Assembly: GCF_963678975.1 (NCBI RefSeq)
Contig: NC_089280.1
Span: 21,721,368-21,785,367 of the forward strand
Source: Dysidea avara
Taxonomy: Eukaryota; Porifera; Demospongiae; Dictyoceratida; Dysideidae
DNA length: 64,000 bases
Direction of reading: 5' to 3'
Shown: positions 10,602 through 21,800 of the stretch, one piece after another
How positions within the stretch are numbered: position 1 is the first letter of the stretch
Layout of the letters: the number at the start of each line of letters is the position of its first letter
Translations under genes and position numbers: made by a program
The notes under the pieces: generated by a model
What the model was told of the DNA's origin: nothing
Databases searched by the model: none
Seen by the model: only the letters and a program-made list of their open reading frames with translations

Positions 10602-11396
10602 CAGGGGCGGATCTAGGATTTATAATGAGGGGGGGGGGCTAACTCAAGGTACTAATCTCTTGGGTATAGGCGTGGCAAAGCATGCTGGAACTAGGGGGGT
10701 CTGGGGGCATGCCCCCCCCAGGAAATTTTTGAAAAATAGATGCTAAAATACTGCAATTTAGAGACATTTCCACATAAAATTCATACCTGTAGATATTTTT
10801 ATATATACTGCCTTTAGATTATAGGTGTGGCTCTCTGAAGCATTTTGCTAATGGAAAAGTTTGGGTAGGTACAGACAACCAAGTACATGATGTACCCCTC
10901 TCACAATTGCACAACACTGAATAGGTGCATGTTAGAATGTTGAAAGTGGAAAATTTTGAAATTTGAACAATACGAGATTGAATCTGAGAGCAAATTAAGT
11001 ATTGCAATACATATTAACTACACAAGTAGATGAATGAAGCCCTTTAAACAGACCAATGCACTTCATTGTATGTATAGGTGCAGGTAGATTTGGAAACATT
11101 CCATAACAGAACCATGCAACTACATGTTTCTAGTGAATGTTCTATTAGAGTAGTTAGCTGACTGCTCTATTAGAGTATCTCGATCTTGTACACCTCCTGA
11201 TCCGGGTCCTTGTATAAACTTTAGCATAAATCCACTGATAATACCTTGGAAAGATGTTTATAAGTTTTATGAGTATTTGTATAATTATGCTAAGACAAAA
11301 TTTCATTATAATACTCAGTATATTCAATCAAGTAAAGCCTAAATATGAAGGGGGGGGCTTCAGCCCCCAAAGCCCCCCCCCCTGGATCCGCCCCTG
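10602..11396. mobile_element. hAT-like non-autonomous element, 5-bp duplication (795 bp)
   Basis: TIRs CAGGGGCGGATC and GATCCGCCCCTG, flanked by CAGCC on both sides (10597-10601, 11397-11401). A second copy, heavily interrupted, is at 40046-44762 and also has a 5-bp duplication. CAGGGGCG ends are typical of hAT; a 5-bp duplication fits the hAT5 subgroup. Holds two units of the dispersed near-palindrome (11138-11187). Confidence 0.75.
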
Positions 11397-11401
11397 CAGC
11401 C

Positions 11402-12130
11402 ACCTGAGATATTGAAAGCTAGTATGCTATGGGTTATATCACTAACCTGCATTTGCTGTTTATGTAGTGCTCAACATGCCAGCGTGATCACTCAATCGCC
11501 ATATAGACTAAGCGCCAGACTAATCGCCATAGTGATTCCCTCGAGCGAAAAAAAGTAGCTAAATAGACGTTTTAAGTAAACAAAACCCAACTACTAAACG
11601 ATACTAGTCTAATTCTTACTATTCACACTGACTAAACTCGAATCTGGTGGCATGACAAAACTGGTTACCACAATCGAACGTAAAGGTTAGTATTATTTAA
11701 AATATTAGTTTTGTTGAGTCATTGTCGAAGTGGACTACAGTTTAATCTGGCATCAGACTAGTAAGGTGTATATATATATGTAGACTAGAGTTGTGGTCAC
11801 CCGTGTTGGCTTTTTCGATCGCCATTGGCTGCTTGTAAACATTATACGTATTGGTGACGTTATGGCCCACAATCGACCTTTACATGTCAGGCTATAAAAG
11901 AATTCGAGTGATCTGTGAAGTGTCCTTCCACCTACTAGGTGAGGTCGTAGTGGTCTTCGCCACCGGCACTTGTGCTATGCTGCATAAAACTGCAGCCAGT
12001 GCAATATCTGTATATTGCGCTGTGGTCGGTGCATTATAACTTATAATGCACTCGTTGTGGTCTACAAAACCGCAACCAGTGCGTTATAAGTTATAATGCA
12101 CTCGCTGCGGTCTGCAGCAGTGCAATATAC
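11402..12130. other. non-coding stretch with inverted and tandem repeats
   Basis: At 11985-12125 the segments GTGCATTATAACTTATAATG and GTGCGTTATAAGTTATAATG, each with CAGT/GCAATATA neighbours, form tandem palindromes. The rest (11402-11980) shows nothing recognisable. Confidence 0.5.
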
Positions 12131-12154
12131 AAATTATGGCACTGGCGGTGCCTT

Positions 12155-12365
12155 TGAACTGCCCACGCAGAGTGGTACATAACGATATAATTACTTAAGT
12201 TGTTACAAAAATTATCCAGGGAAGGGGAATTAACTATATAGGGGGGAAGGGGGTTCCAAAGTTTAATTGCAGAGGGGATAAAGGAAAATTTATATGAGTC
12301 GATGTTTGTCGTCAGTTGCCTGTAGTATCCTTTTCTTATGCTTTCACTCAGTGAAACCATTCCTT
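12155..12365 (-). mobile_element. LINE C-terminal fragment
   Basis: Encodes a typical reverse-transcriptase tail: ESIRKGYYRQLTTNIDSYKF then FIPSAIKLWNPLPPYI. Short, with no 5' part and no 3' microsatellite left. Confidence 0.65.
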
Positions 12366-12499
12366 CAACGATTTCTAAGTGTAGCTAACTTGATAACAGC
12401 TAATTAAGGCTAGGGGCTTGATTTTTCACTGTAGGTGCCTTTGCAGTGGCAGATCTAGATGGGTTTGAAACCCCCTTGTAAATTTAGCTCAGTGGCAGT

Positions 12500-12605
12500 A
12501 TAAGGCCCCTATATGGTGATTATTAGTTTCTTATCCACCATGCACCCATATCCTTCTTAGGCCACCCACATGGTAAGCCATTAGAAGGATATGGGTGGTG
12601 CATCT
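12500..12605. mobile_element. Harbinger-like MITE end, truncated foldback
   Basis: GGCCCCTATATGGTGATTAT and the following ~70 bp match the right end of the 3143-3596 MITE. A local hairpin follows (TGCACCCATATCCTTCT...AGAAGGATATGGGTGGTGCA). The other end is missing. Confidence 0.5.
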
Positions 12606-13653
12606 ACAAAAATGGGTCTAAGGGTCTGAGCATGCATCTACAAAAATGGGTCTAAGGGTCTCCTAATTTCCAATAACTGTTTATGATTTTAACCTATATT
12701 GCCATAAAATTACACAAAGCTGAAGTGATATGTTACTATAATAAAGTCACTAAATTGCAAGTTAGCTAGTTCCTTATTCACCAGTCAAGTTATGGGTTGT
12801 CAGGTACATGCAATTAGAAAGGCTATAAGATCCCTTTTCACAGATCTAGTCTCATAATTATTATTATAAGCTATAACAAACCCACTGTACTCAATTTTAA
12901 GGATGTATATAGTCAGTATCAAAGCAACTAATTACTTTGCATATTTTAATACAAAGACTATATAATCACTTACAGATTCTATAGATAACAATGTAGTCAT
13001 TATTAATCTCAATAGTGTGGCACTGTACTGTGGCCTCTCCTGTGAGCAAACTACATCTGATATATAGCTGCCACCACATCCTTAACCCTGTGAAGTGCAG
13101 AAGTTAAGCTTAGGTCAAGCCAAAAGATGATTTCTAGATTCTCATCTGATTCCAAACATTAATTGTAACTGACATGTGTGAGCAGTCGTTATTCATCATT
13201 CATTACCGCTAAAACCTTGAACAAAACACAAAAGCAAATAAATAATATTATGTACAATAAGAAATTTTTAAGAATATTTCAAAATTAGTGAGGTGGAAAT
13301 AGCTATAGCCACAAAAACACTTCCATTAAAGTATGTGAGCGGAAATAGTATTCTAGCAATCAACTTAGTGGTCCCAGAACAGAATTAGAATTTACAGAGT
13401 GGATGCTCCTTATGATTTCCAACAGGAATGTTTTAGACTGGCTTTATTGCACCTTGATTACCATTACCAAGATGTGAGTAGCTATAGTCATAGATTTACC
13501 CGGAGAGCATACAGAAGATCTATATTCAATGCTGAGATGCAGTCACATACAAATGTAATATATAAAAATAAAACTATCCACTCTGCACTACATTGCAAAC
13601 ACATACAAAAAAGTAAAGTCCACGACAACTATAGAGTCTTTCGAGCAAAAATA
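12606..13653. other. AT-rich region without recognised genes
   Basis: A direct repeat near 12600-12660 (GCATCTACAAAAATGGGTC, twice). Otherwise nothing coding or repetitive was recognised up to the last exon of SDR copy C. Confidence 0.4.
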
Positions 13654-14234
13654 TTATGCAGTAGCTCCTCCGTCAACAGGTAACACAACACCAGTGATGT
13701 AAGACGCTTCTTTGCTGCACAGAAATAACACGACTTCTGCTACTTCTTTCATCTTACCAGCACGAGCCATAGGGCATCCCTACAGTAAATAGCAAAAAAT
13801 AAACTATATGCACCTACATTTTTATAAACATGAAATTCTATACCAATAATACACTGTATTTGTACTTGCCTGTTTCATAACATCATATATGGATGTCTTT
13901 ACTGTTTCAATGTCTTGTGTTCCAGCTAAAAGCAAAGGTCATAGACACACAGGAACAACAATACCATTGTGTCAGACTATGTAGTCTGCAGAACTTAGTC
14001 TGAAACAGCTATTTTGCTATAGACCACTCCAATTGAATTCCTGGTTCCTATAGTGTATCCATGACTTTTGTGTCAAGAAATTTCCATTATTCCATTAAGC
14101 CACTGTAACATGACTATTTATCACCTCAGTAAACATTTGCTTGGCTAGGATGGGTAACAGGAAATTAATTTGGAGTGGCCTCATTAGCAGTTAGTATGGT
14201 GTGTCATACAATTCATTACTGGAAGAGTTCTCAT

Positions 14235-14545
14235 GAAAACCCAATGAAAGCAATTTTGAAAACCCTCTGAAAATGTTGAAAACCCTCTGAAAAGTCAAAA
14301 TTTCAATGGGTGGCCAAGAATTTTCATTACATTTTCACATATATTAAACCTATGACAATCCATTGAAACTTTACCATTGAATACTCCAAGAAATTATTTT
14401 TCATAGAATTTTCATTGGTTATTTTCATTGGATATTCATTGATTTGTTCAATGAAAATACTATGAAAATAAAAATTCATTGGGGACACCAATGAAATTTA
14501 GACTTTTCATAAGTTTCTTTGAAAATTTCATTGGATTTTCAAGGC
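14235..14545. repeat. AT-rich foldback rich in CAATGAAAAT / ATTTTCATTG
   Basis: About fifteen copies of short words such as TTTTCATTGG and CAATGAAAAT in both orientations, with GAAAACCCAATGAAA at one side and TTTCATTGGATTTTC at the other. Lies in intron 1 of SDR copy C. Family not recognised. Confidence 0.45.
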
Positions 14546-15388
14546 CAAATTGTCCAGTAGTGATTATAGCCGTACGTATAGCACTATTCTTTCCTTATAT
14601 ACAGAAGGGGGCATGAAGTCCACTGCAAAATAATTTTAATCCCTAAACTTTGGACATGTTCTATTGCTAATTATGTGGGCTAAAATTCCCTTCTATATTT
14701 TTATTGCAGTGATCTTTACTAGCTTATAATATTCCTTACACTCGTTGATAACACACCATCAATCATTTGTTTTATTTTGCAGTTTTCTTATCTGATATAC
14801 CATGGAAACATATAAATAAATATTTCTGAACTTTGTTTATCATTATACAAACATTTTCAAGTCATATTTACAAAAACTGCCCTCCATTTTTTCTGCATGG
14901 ATGAGTGAGACTTGTGACACGCCTCATCCTGGTCATTGAGGCCAGTTGCATGCAAATGGTTTTTCAATATTCTGTATACTTGTAGAGCCTATCACTTACA
15001 CACTTTCAGCAACTTGCTACACCTGTGTTTAAATCAATAAGAAATCACTGCTCCTGTGTCTAAGTTTTCAGCAGGCTTAGCAATGCCACAAAACACACAC
15101 ATAAATGACAACCATCCTATTCATGAGCAGAACAGTTTTCTACGTGCCTACCATCATCTCCATGCATTTTCTAGATAAAGAAAAACTAATGTCGGAGTAC
15201 TTAATCATATGTTTTCTCACTCTGATCAGGCCAACACTGCAAAACTGAAACATCTACCAACTACAGGAGGCACAACCCTTTCACTGTTCAATTTATGGAT
15301 AAAAATCCATATTAATTCTGTGGAGTTTTGACATCCCTACTACATATAACAGTCTATTAAACAGTACAATATCTTTCTTGCACATACA

Positions 15389-16276
15389 CAGTGGCGTAGC
15401 TACCATTGAGGCAACCGAGGCAGCTGCCTCGGTAAAAATACTCAACAACAGGCTGAGCAGGCCTGAATTTTGGCACCCCAGATTTTTTTACTCAAAACGT
15501 TACTAGACAGCATTACTGTACCACACATAATAGAATCTATGGCTGTAGTACTAAACAGGGCTAAACCCATGGTGATACAGTGCTGAACCACTTTACAGCT
15601 ACTTGAAGTTGTAAAAAGATCGAGATACTCTAATAGAGCATTCAGTTTACAGGTTATAGCCACTGTTCTCATTACACTGCTTGGTCTAAATCATTTACAT
15701 TTATGTTAATTGTCTTTTCAAAAGTTCCAATCAGTCAACTGCATGGCATTTCACTGAGCTAATTGATCATGCATATCATGCATTAATAGCAGTTACAATA
15801 AAAAAAGCCTCCACATGCCATTTCAAAGCATAGCTATGTTTTTAAAATTTTCCTTAAGGGAGCATTCCCCCAGACTCCCTAGCTTGACATGCTTAGCACA
15901 TGCAGTTAAGCATCACAGGAAAGAGATAATCTTTCACTTAAACATCACATCAGATAAATAAAAAGTTTAGTGTGCATGACTATGACATCTGTTGCATTAA
16001 AATATCTCCAGAGTAAGTTGTGTTGAGTGCAATTAAACTAATCTACAATAATTGTAGCATGGTAAACTGTAAGCTGGAGCATTACTTATGACATATAGAA
16101 AAACACTAAGTCTTCTGAAACACTTTCTGCCATCCAACCAGATAGTCAACCTCCAAATGCTGCACCACCCATACTTGAAAGTATCTGTGTATCAGTTGAG
16201 TCAGAAGCAGACCTTCTCAATTAGGTCAATGTATAAACTTTGCCTCGGTAAAATTTTTTTCCTGGCTACGCCACTG
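15389..16276. mobile_element. hAT-like non-autonomous element (888 bp)
   Basis: Ends CAGTGGCGTAGCTA and TGGCTACGCCACTG, with GCCTCGGTAAAA repeated inward from each end. Flanked by CATACA (15383-15388 and 16277-16282), a 6-bp match. Lies in intron 1 of SDR copy C and stops 44 bp short of its exon 1. Contains one unit of the dispersed near-palindrome (15618-15645). Confidence 0.7.
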
Positions 16277-16873
16277 CATACATATATATGCACATGTGAA
16301 CATACCCCACATAACCAACCTGCAGCCTTTGCCATAGCTTCAATACCCTGATCTGTCATGCTACCTTCAAGAGCATATGGGCCAAGTGCACATACTCGTA
16401 TGTTGTGTTTAGCAAGACTCTTTGCTGCAGCTCTAGTCATTCCACTAACAGCAAACTTTGAAGTACAGTAAGCAAATGCAGCATCAAATGCCATTAACCC
16501 AGCATAACTAGACATGTTAATAATGACGCCTCCTTTGCCAGATTCAATCATCTGGTTTGACGCATACTTCATCATCAGGAATACACCATATACATTAATA
16601 TCTTGTACTCTCTTGAACATTGCTTCATCTGTCTGCTGCAGTGGAGCTATTGGGAAAATACCAGCATTGTTAAACAAGATGTCAATTTCTCCCAACTCGT
16701 CCACACTACGCTGTACTGATTTCTTCACATCTTCAACATTGGTGACGTCACCACAAACATATATCACAGCTGGACTACCCAGTGATAACAGTTCTGTTAC
16801 TAACTGTTTTAGTTTTGGTTCTGTGCTGGGGAGATCAAACAGTACCAGACGAGCTCCTTCTTCAGAAAACAGT

Positions 16874-18859
16874 CCAATTTGTGGCGCTCGAGCTCGTTGT
16901 GCTTACGGCCTTACCAGAAGCCATAGATAATAAATAGCTATTGCGTAATCACTGGAGTACCTATGGCGGATGGATTGCCTTCTTGAAAAATGTTATTATT
17001 TGGCCTATGCTTATAGCCACAAGTCTATGAAACTAGTTTCATTAATGTGGTTATGGTCTAGGGATAACTGACAAGGTCAATCAGAGCCTTGCTCATTACT
17101 TGTATGGGTGCACTCAGTGGTATAGCTTGGCCATACTAACACTCCTTTATCCCTGTTAAAGCATTCTGCAGGCATTGCAAATACTGGTTTACATCAGTAA
17201 GGGAAACCATTGAACACATAATAGCAGTGTAGTCATAATGCTTGCTGCACTGTGATCATTTTGATTAGAGGTGTACCGAATACTGATAAGGATTTTTCAG
17301 TTGTACCAATATCCGATTAATCTGTAACCAAAAGATCTGATTATTGTATCTTCACCACAACATGTACTACATTCTTGAAGCCATATCTTCGCCTATGAAC
17401 ATGCTATTTTCACTCTGTTTGTGCTAATTGCTAGTTCTATAGGTAGTAAACCCTGTGTCCAAGTTTCATTTCAATCCAAGGAACTGTAAGTCTGTGAGAC
17501 ACTTTGAAAAACAAATTTGTATGGGAACCAATGTGTGGTTTAGAAAATATGTACTTCAGACATTGCCAATTAATCCTTAATTAAATTCCTCATGCCTTTA
17601 AATAAAGTGGTCTATTAAGGGCGCTTTACCTTTTCATCATAATATCACATGTATCACCAGTTGCTGTGAAAAGGTTAGTCTCCACAAGATCTCATTCTGA
17701 GAGTGAAAGAAAAATCTTTTTAATAGCTTGGAGAGTGTTGTGTGTGTGCGTGTGTAGAGGGGGGTGGATGGGATGTTTATTGCCATATTTATATGTACCT
17801 ATCATTGTCAAGCCCCAGGGTCCTGTCATGCTAGAGCTATGCACCTACTGGGGATGTGACATCATCTTGCCTCACCCGGCCCATGGGGCTTTTGACAGTG
17901 CAGTTTGCCAAACCAAAATAACCTCCTATAGTAATCACTCTTTCAAGGTGCATGGGAATGGACAACTGAGCTTGAACTATTTTATGTGCGACAATGATAC
18001 TCAGATAATGATGAGCTATAGATGATCTGTTGCCCTCAGCATTTGTTGGCTTGCATATACTAGAAAGACTCTGTATACTCTTACTGTAGGTGGAATCTCA
18101 GAGTAGCCATTGACCTGCAAATTGCAGCTTCCACCAGAGGTGCCAAACTCAAAATCTTGTCTACTGATGTACAGCCTGTAAGCAAGGGTGACTTATTTCA
18201 TCCTTTGTGCATGTATGTTTCAGTATCGCTTAATTTGGTTTATAAAACTATACTTCACTTACACCATTATTAATGTATACCCACTTATAAAATCTTTCTC
18301 CATACTGCAGATACATGCAGCATGTTTACTTACACGAGTATATTGTTTGCAACTACAAGTACATATACAATACTCACTTGGCACTTCATTATTCTGAATG
18401 AGGCTTGGTGCTTCAGTTACTACCCTAGTGGTGTAGCCTTTCACCATAGTATCCACACATGCCTTCATCAACTGGTGGACAACCAGACAAACATTATTTA
18501 CTGCGCTGCATGGCATGTGCAAGACAACTCTGCACGCATCCACGGTAACCACAATAAATTTGAGGTACATGACCCATGAAAATAAAATTGTGAACAATCC
18601 AGTATTGATATGGAACTATGAAAATACACACCTACATGTACTTACACAAAACATGTGTGAAAGACACCGAACATACTGACAAAACATATATACTTCACAT
18701 CAAAGCCATGGCATGAGAGGAATACAGTTTGCACACATCAGTAGTAAACAAATCCAGTAACTACAAGCCGATATAAACAAGATAGCTGGTGAAGTGACAT
18801 TTTTAGTTGTTCCACTTTCTTCTCCATCACCATCATGACATCACATGACATCATCATTG
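16874..18859. other. region between SDR copy C and the coiled-coil gene
   Basis: Nothing could be assigned. A 112-codon minus-strand frame at 18259-18597 (LMKACVDTMVKGYTTRVV) has no recognised relative and no supporting splice structure; a GTGAGT near 18373 could be a donor. Confidence 0.4.
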
Positions 18860-21800
18860 TTATGTTTCGTCTTCTGATGATGAACTGTATGATATACCCA
18901 GCACTGACCTACATAAATATGTACCAATGTGTCAAGTAGTTCACAACAACACATGCAGGAGGTACATATCAAACAGTACACTAGTACTGTTTAAGTAGGG
19001 ATCCCTCCTAAAAATGACGTGCACCGCCTAAAATGATGCCTTTAAAAAATCATTCTAGAAACATCTTATGGTAGTGCAAAGCCACCATTTTATGCTCTGA
19101 TAACAAACTCACCAGTGGAATGCGCCTTTTTGGGATTCCAACAAGTATACACCATATGCACCTCCTCTTTCTTTTTATCTTCAATCAGGCTGGACCTACG
19201 TCCTTCTTCATGCAATGAAACCACATTGAGGCATTAATTTTCCCTATCAACACTTTCCTTGGGCAGCACATTTAGATGCCTCAAATACATTTACACTTGG
19301 TAGATACCTGTAACTTCACAATAGGTTCAATACCACACCTATTAACATGATCTTGGTTGATTAATAGCAATTGAGCACTGAGACCACACCTCTTAACAAT
19401 CTATCCCAATGACACACCCTGTTATTATTGTATTCGCTAGCACAATGAAAATATGAAATAGTGACACGCTCCCTGGTACTGTAGGTGAAAGGCTGACTCA
19501 AGATACTCTAATACAGCAGTCACCCTAGTAGAATAGTCACACATGTATAGCTGTACACTACAACAAAAAACCAAACAAACTAGTTATATCAAAAATTATT
19601 AATTTAAAGTGGTCCAAATGATAAAATACAGTGAAACAAGAGATTAATGATCGCACTATAGCATAGCACCCCTATTTTGACATCCGTGCCTTTTCCCACT
19701 GAGCTGTGCTGTAATACCATCATCCATCTCTTGTTTCACTACTTTTTATTGCTTGGATCCTTATTTCATTTTTATATTAATTTTTAAATACTAGTGTACA
19801 GCAGCTATTATAAATCTCCACATACATGCATCCTCTCTATATACTTGAACAGAACCCTTTTAACTGTTTGAATCCATTGAACATGAAATAATGTGTAAGT
19901 GCATATTACATAGGCAGAGCGTCAGGTTTCTGTTACTGTACAATGAGATATTCTTATACATGACTAATTTCATGCACTATAACAACAAGTAACACTTTCA
20001 CACCTCAGATCAAAGGAACCGCCCGGGCTACATTTTGTATGTAGCCGGGCTACAACTGGGCACTGATTACATAGATGTAGATGCCAAAATCAATTGTGGG
20101 GATCGAATAATACTCATGTGATTAGGATTCACAACTTGGATTTTGCCATGAAAACCACACAAATGGAGAGCGTTTTGTTATCCTCGCCATCCTACAAGTT
20201 GAAAAACATTGGGCTAAGGTGAAAACTAGTGCTATAGCTTATTCATTCGATCGTTTCCACACAATTTTTGAAAACAGATACACCCCCATCACGAAGCTAC
20301 CACTCTGCACGGAGTAACCACTCTACAAGCAAGGTAACTTGTCTAGGCTTTTAGTGAACTGTGTAGTTTTCCCATAAATGATTCAATAGCACTGCTTAAA
20401 ACATTAAACTCGTGTAACGGAAATTCTCTGTGATATCTCTAGGATATGTCCGTTCAGCATAACCGAACGTAACCAGATCGTACTAGCTGCTGACCCATAA
20501 TCGAAAATTTTAGGTATGTATATATAATACATCCAGTGGCTGCACTTGTATTGGTTTGGGTGATTGATTGCCCTGTACAGGCTAAGTGTTACATATTAGT
20601 TGTAACATGGGGCATTCGGGCTTTGCCTGATATGTATGCCCCCATGCCTGTGTTACAACTATTACATGTACCATGAAGCCACCTAACTTCAAAGACAAAT
20701 TTCAGGGTACAAATCTCATAAACCCATGGTACATTTAAGTTAAACCATGGTACATTTATGTACCTAAATGTACCATGGTTTGATATGGGAGCAGTACCTT
20801 ATATAAAAACTCAAGCCGAAATCGATTGTGGGAATTCATTATTGGTCATGTGATGAAAACCATGCTTTCGATTTTGCATCCTACAGCACTCAGACAGACA
20901 ACCTTCCATCCTATGAGTTGAGAAGCACTGGTTTAAGGTGAGAACTAGTGCTATAGCTTATTCATAAGTAGCTCGCCACATTTTCAAATATGGACACGCC
21001 CACTTTTCAAGAAACACAAGATTAACACTCTACAGCGAAGCTTACCCTTATAGATGTTTAGTAAATGTAGTAAACAGCCTGTAAAACGATGCAGTGATTT
21101 TAAAATACTTGTAAAATTGCTTAATAGAAATTTTCCATGATATTGTGAGGACTTTTCCATTCATGTTAACAAACGTAGTCCCGTTAGTTGCTGCTGTCCC
21201 ATAACCAAATTATGTTATATAATGAATCCAGTGGTCGGTCTTATATTGGTTTGGGTGATTAATCACTCGCAGGCTCTTAGCCTGCATTGGCATGGTACGT
21301 ATCAGTTGTATGACGTACCCTTGTGATTTGCCTGATATGTACACCCACACTCTCAGGCCTGACGGCCCTCGAGCTTGGGTGTACATATCAGGCAAATCAC
21401 TTGGGTACATGATACAACTATTACATGTAATATACAACACTAAAGAGTACTTTTGATATGACGTGATGAACAGCAGACATTGCCTTTGTCAGAACTTGAT
21501 GCCATGATATGAACTTTCATTACAAGACCACTCGATCTACTGTATACCATCAGATTCTTTAGCACATGAAGATTCTAATGACTCTAATGGCGTTTAGTTT
21601 AAGGCCATAGCACCAAGTACAGCAAAGGTATTCCTTGTTTAATGAAGCAATGTATAGTCATGGCAGACATTTGATGCAGAAGGCTGTTTTCTAACTGATA
21701 TGATGAAAGGCGTTTTACCAAACTGCATCAATGCTTGGGGGCCATTACATTGTGGAGTTCATGGTAAGTAATGCAGTGGCTGTGCAATCATTCTATTGTT

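Larger units (their letters stand above)
13654..16873 (-). pseudogene. SDR oxidoreductase copy C, 5'-truncated
   Basis: Exon 1 (16320-16873), exon 2 (13870-13925, ending in a GC donor CAG/GCAAGT) and exon 3 (13654-13779) join in phase and end VDGGATA-stop. NNAGI, a SSYAG serine region and YCTSK are kept. Homology to copies A and B stops abruptly at 16873 inside ARLFSEEGAR, so the start codon and the TGxxxGxG cofactor loop are absent. No matching 5' exon was found upstream on the minus strand in this window. The remaining frame is open, so truncation is recent, or the gene now starts elsewhere. The 5' half of exon 1 is almost identical to copy A while the 3' half resembles copy B. Confidence 0.75.

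Noticed and set aside
13399-13683. 94-codon plus-strand frame
   Set aside because: Overlaps the last exon of SDR copy C on the other strand and has no recognisable domain.
18259-18597. Possible exon LMKACVDTMVKGYTTRVV
   Set aside because: One possible donor but no matching acceptor, no family, and the coiled-coil gene already ends at 18860. Left unassigned.
19160-19215. Alternative last exon for the coiled-coil gene (SSLIEDKKKEE)
   Set aside because: Phase fits but the acceptor lacks a pyrimidine tract and no stop follows quickly; the exon at 18860-18908 fits better.
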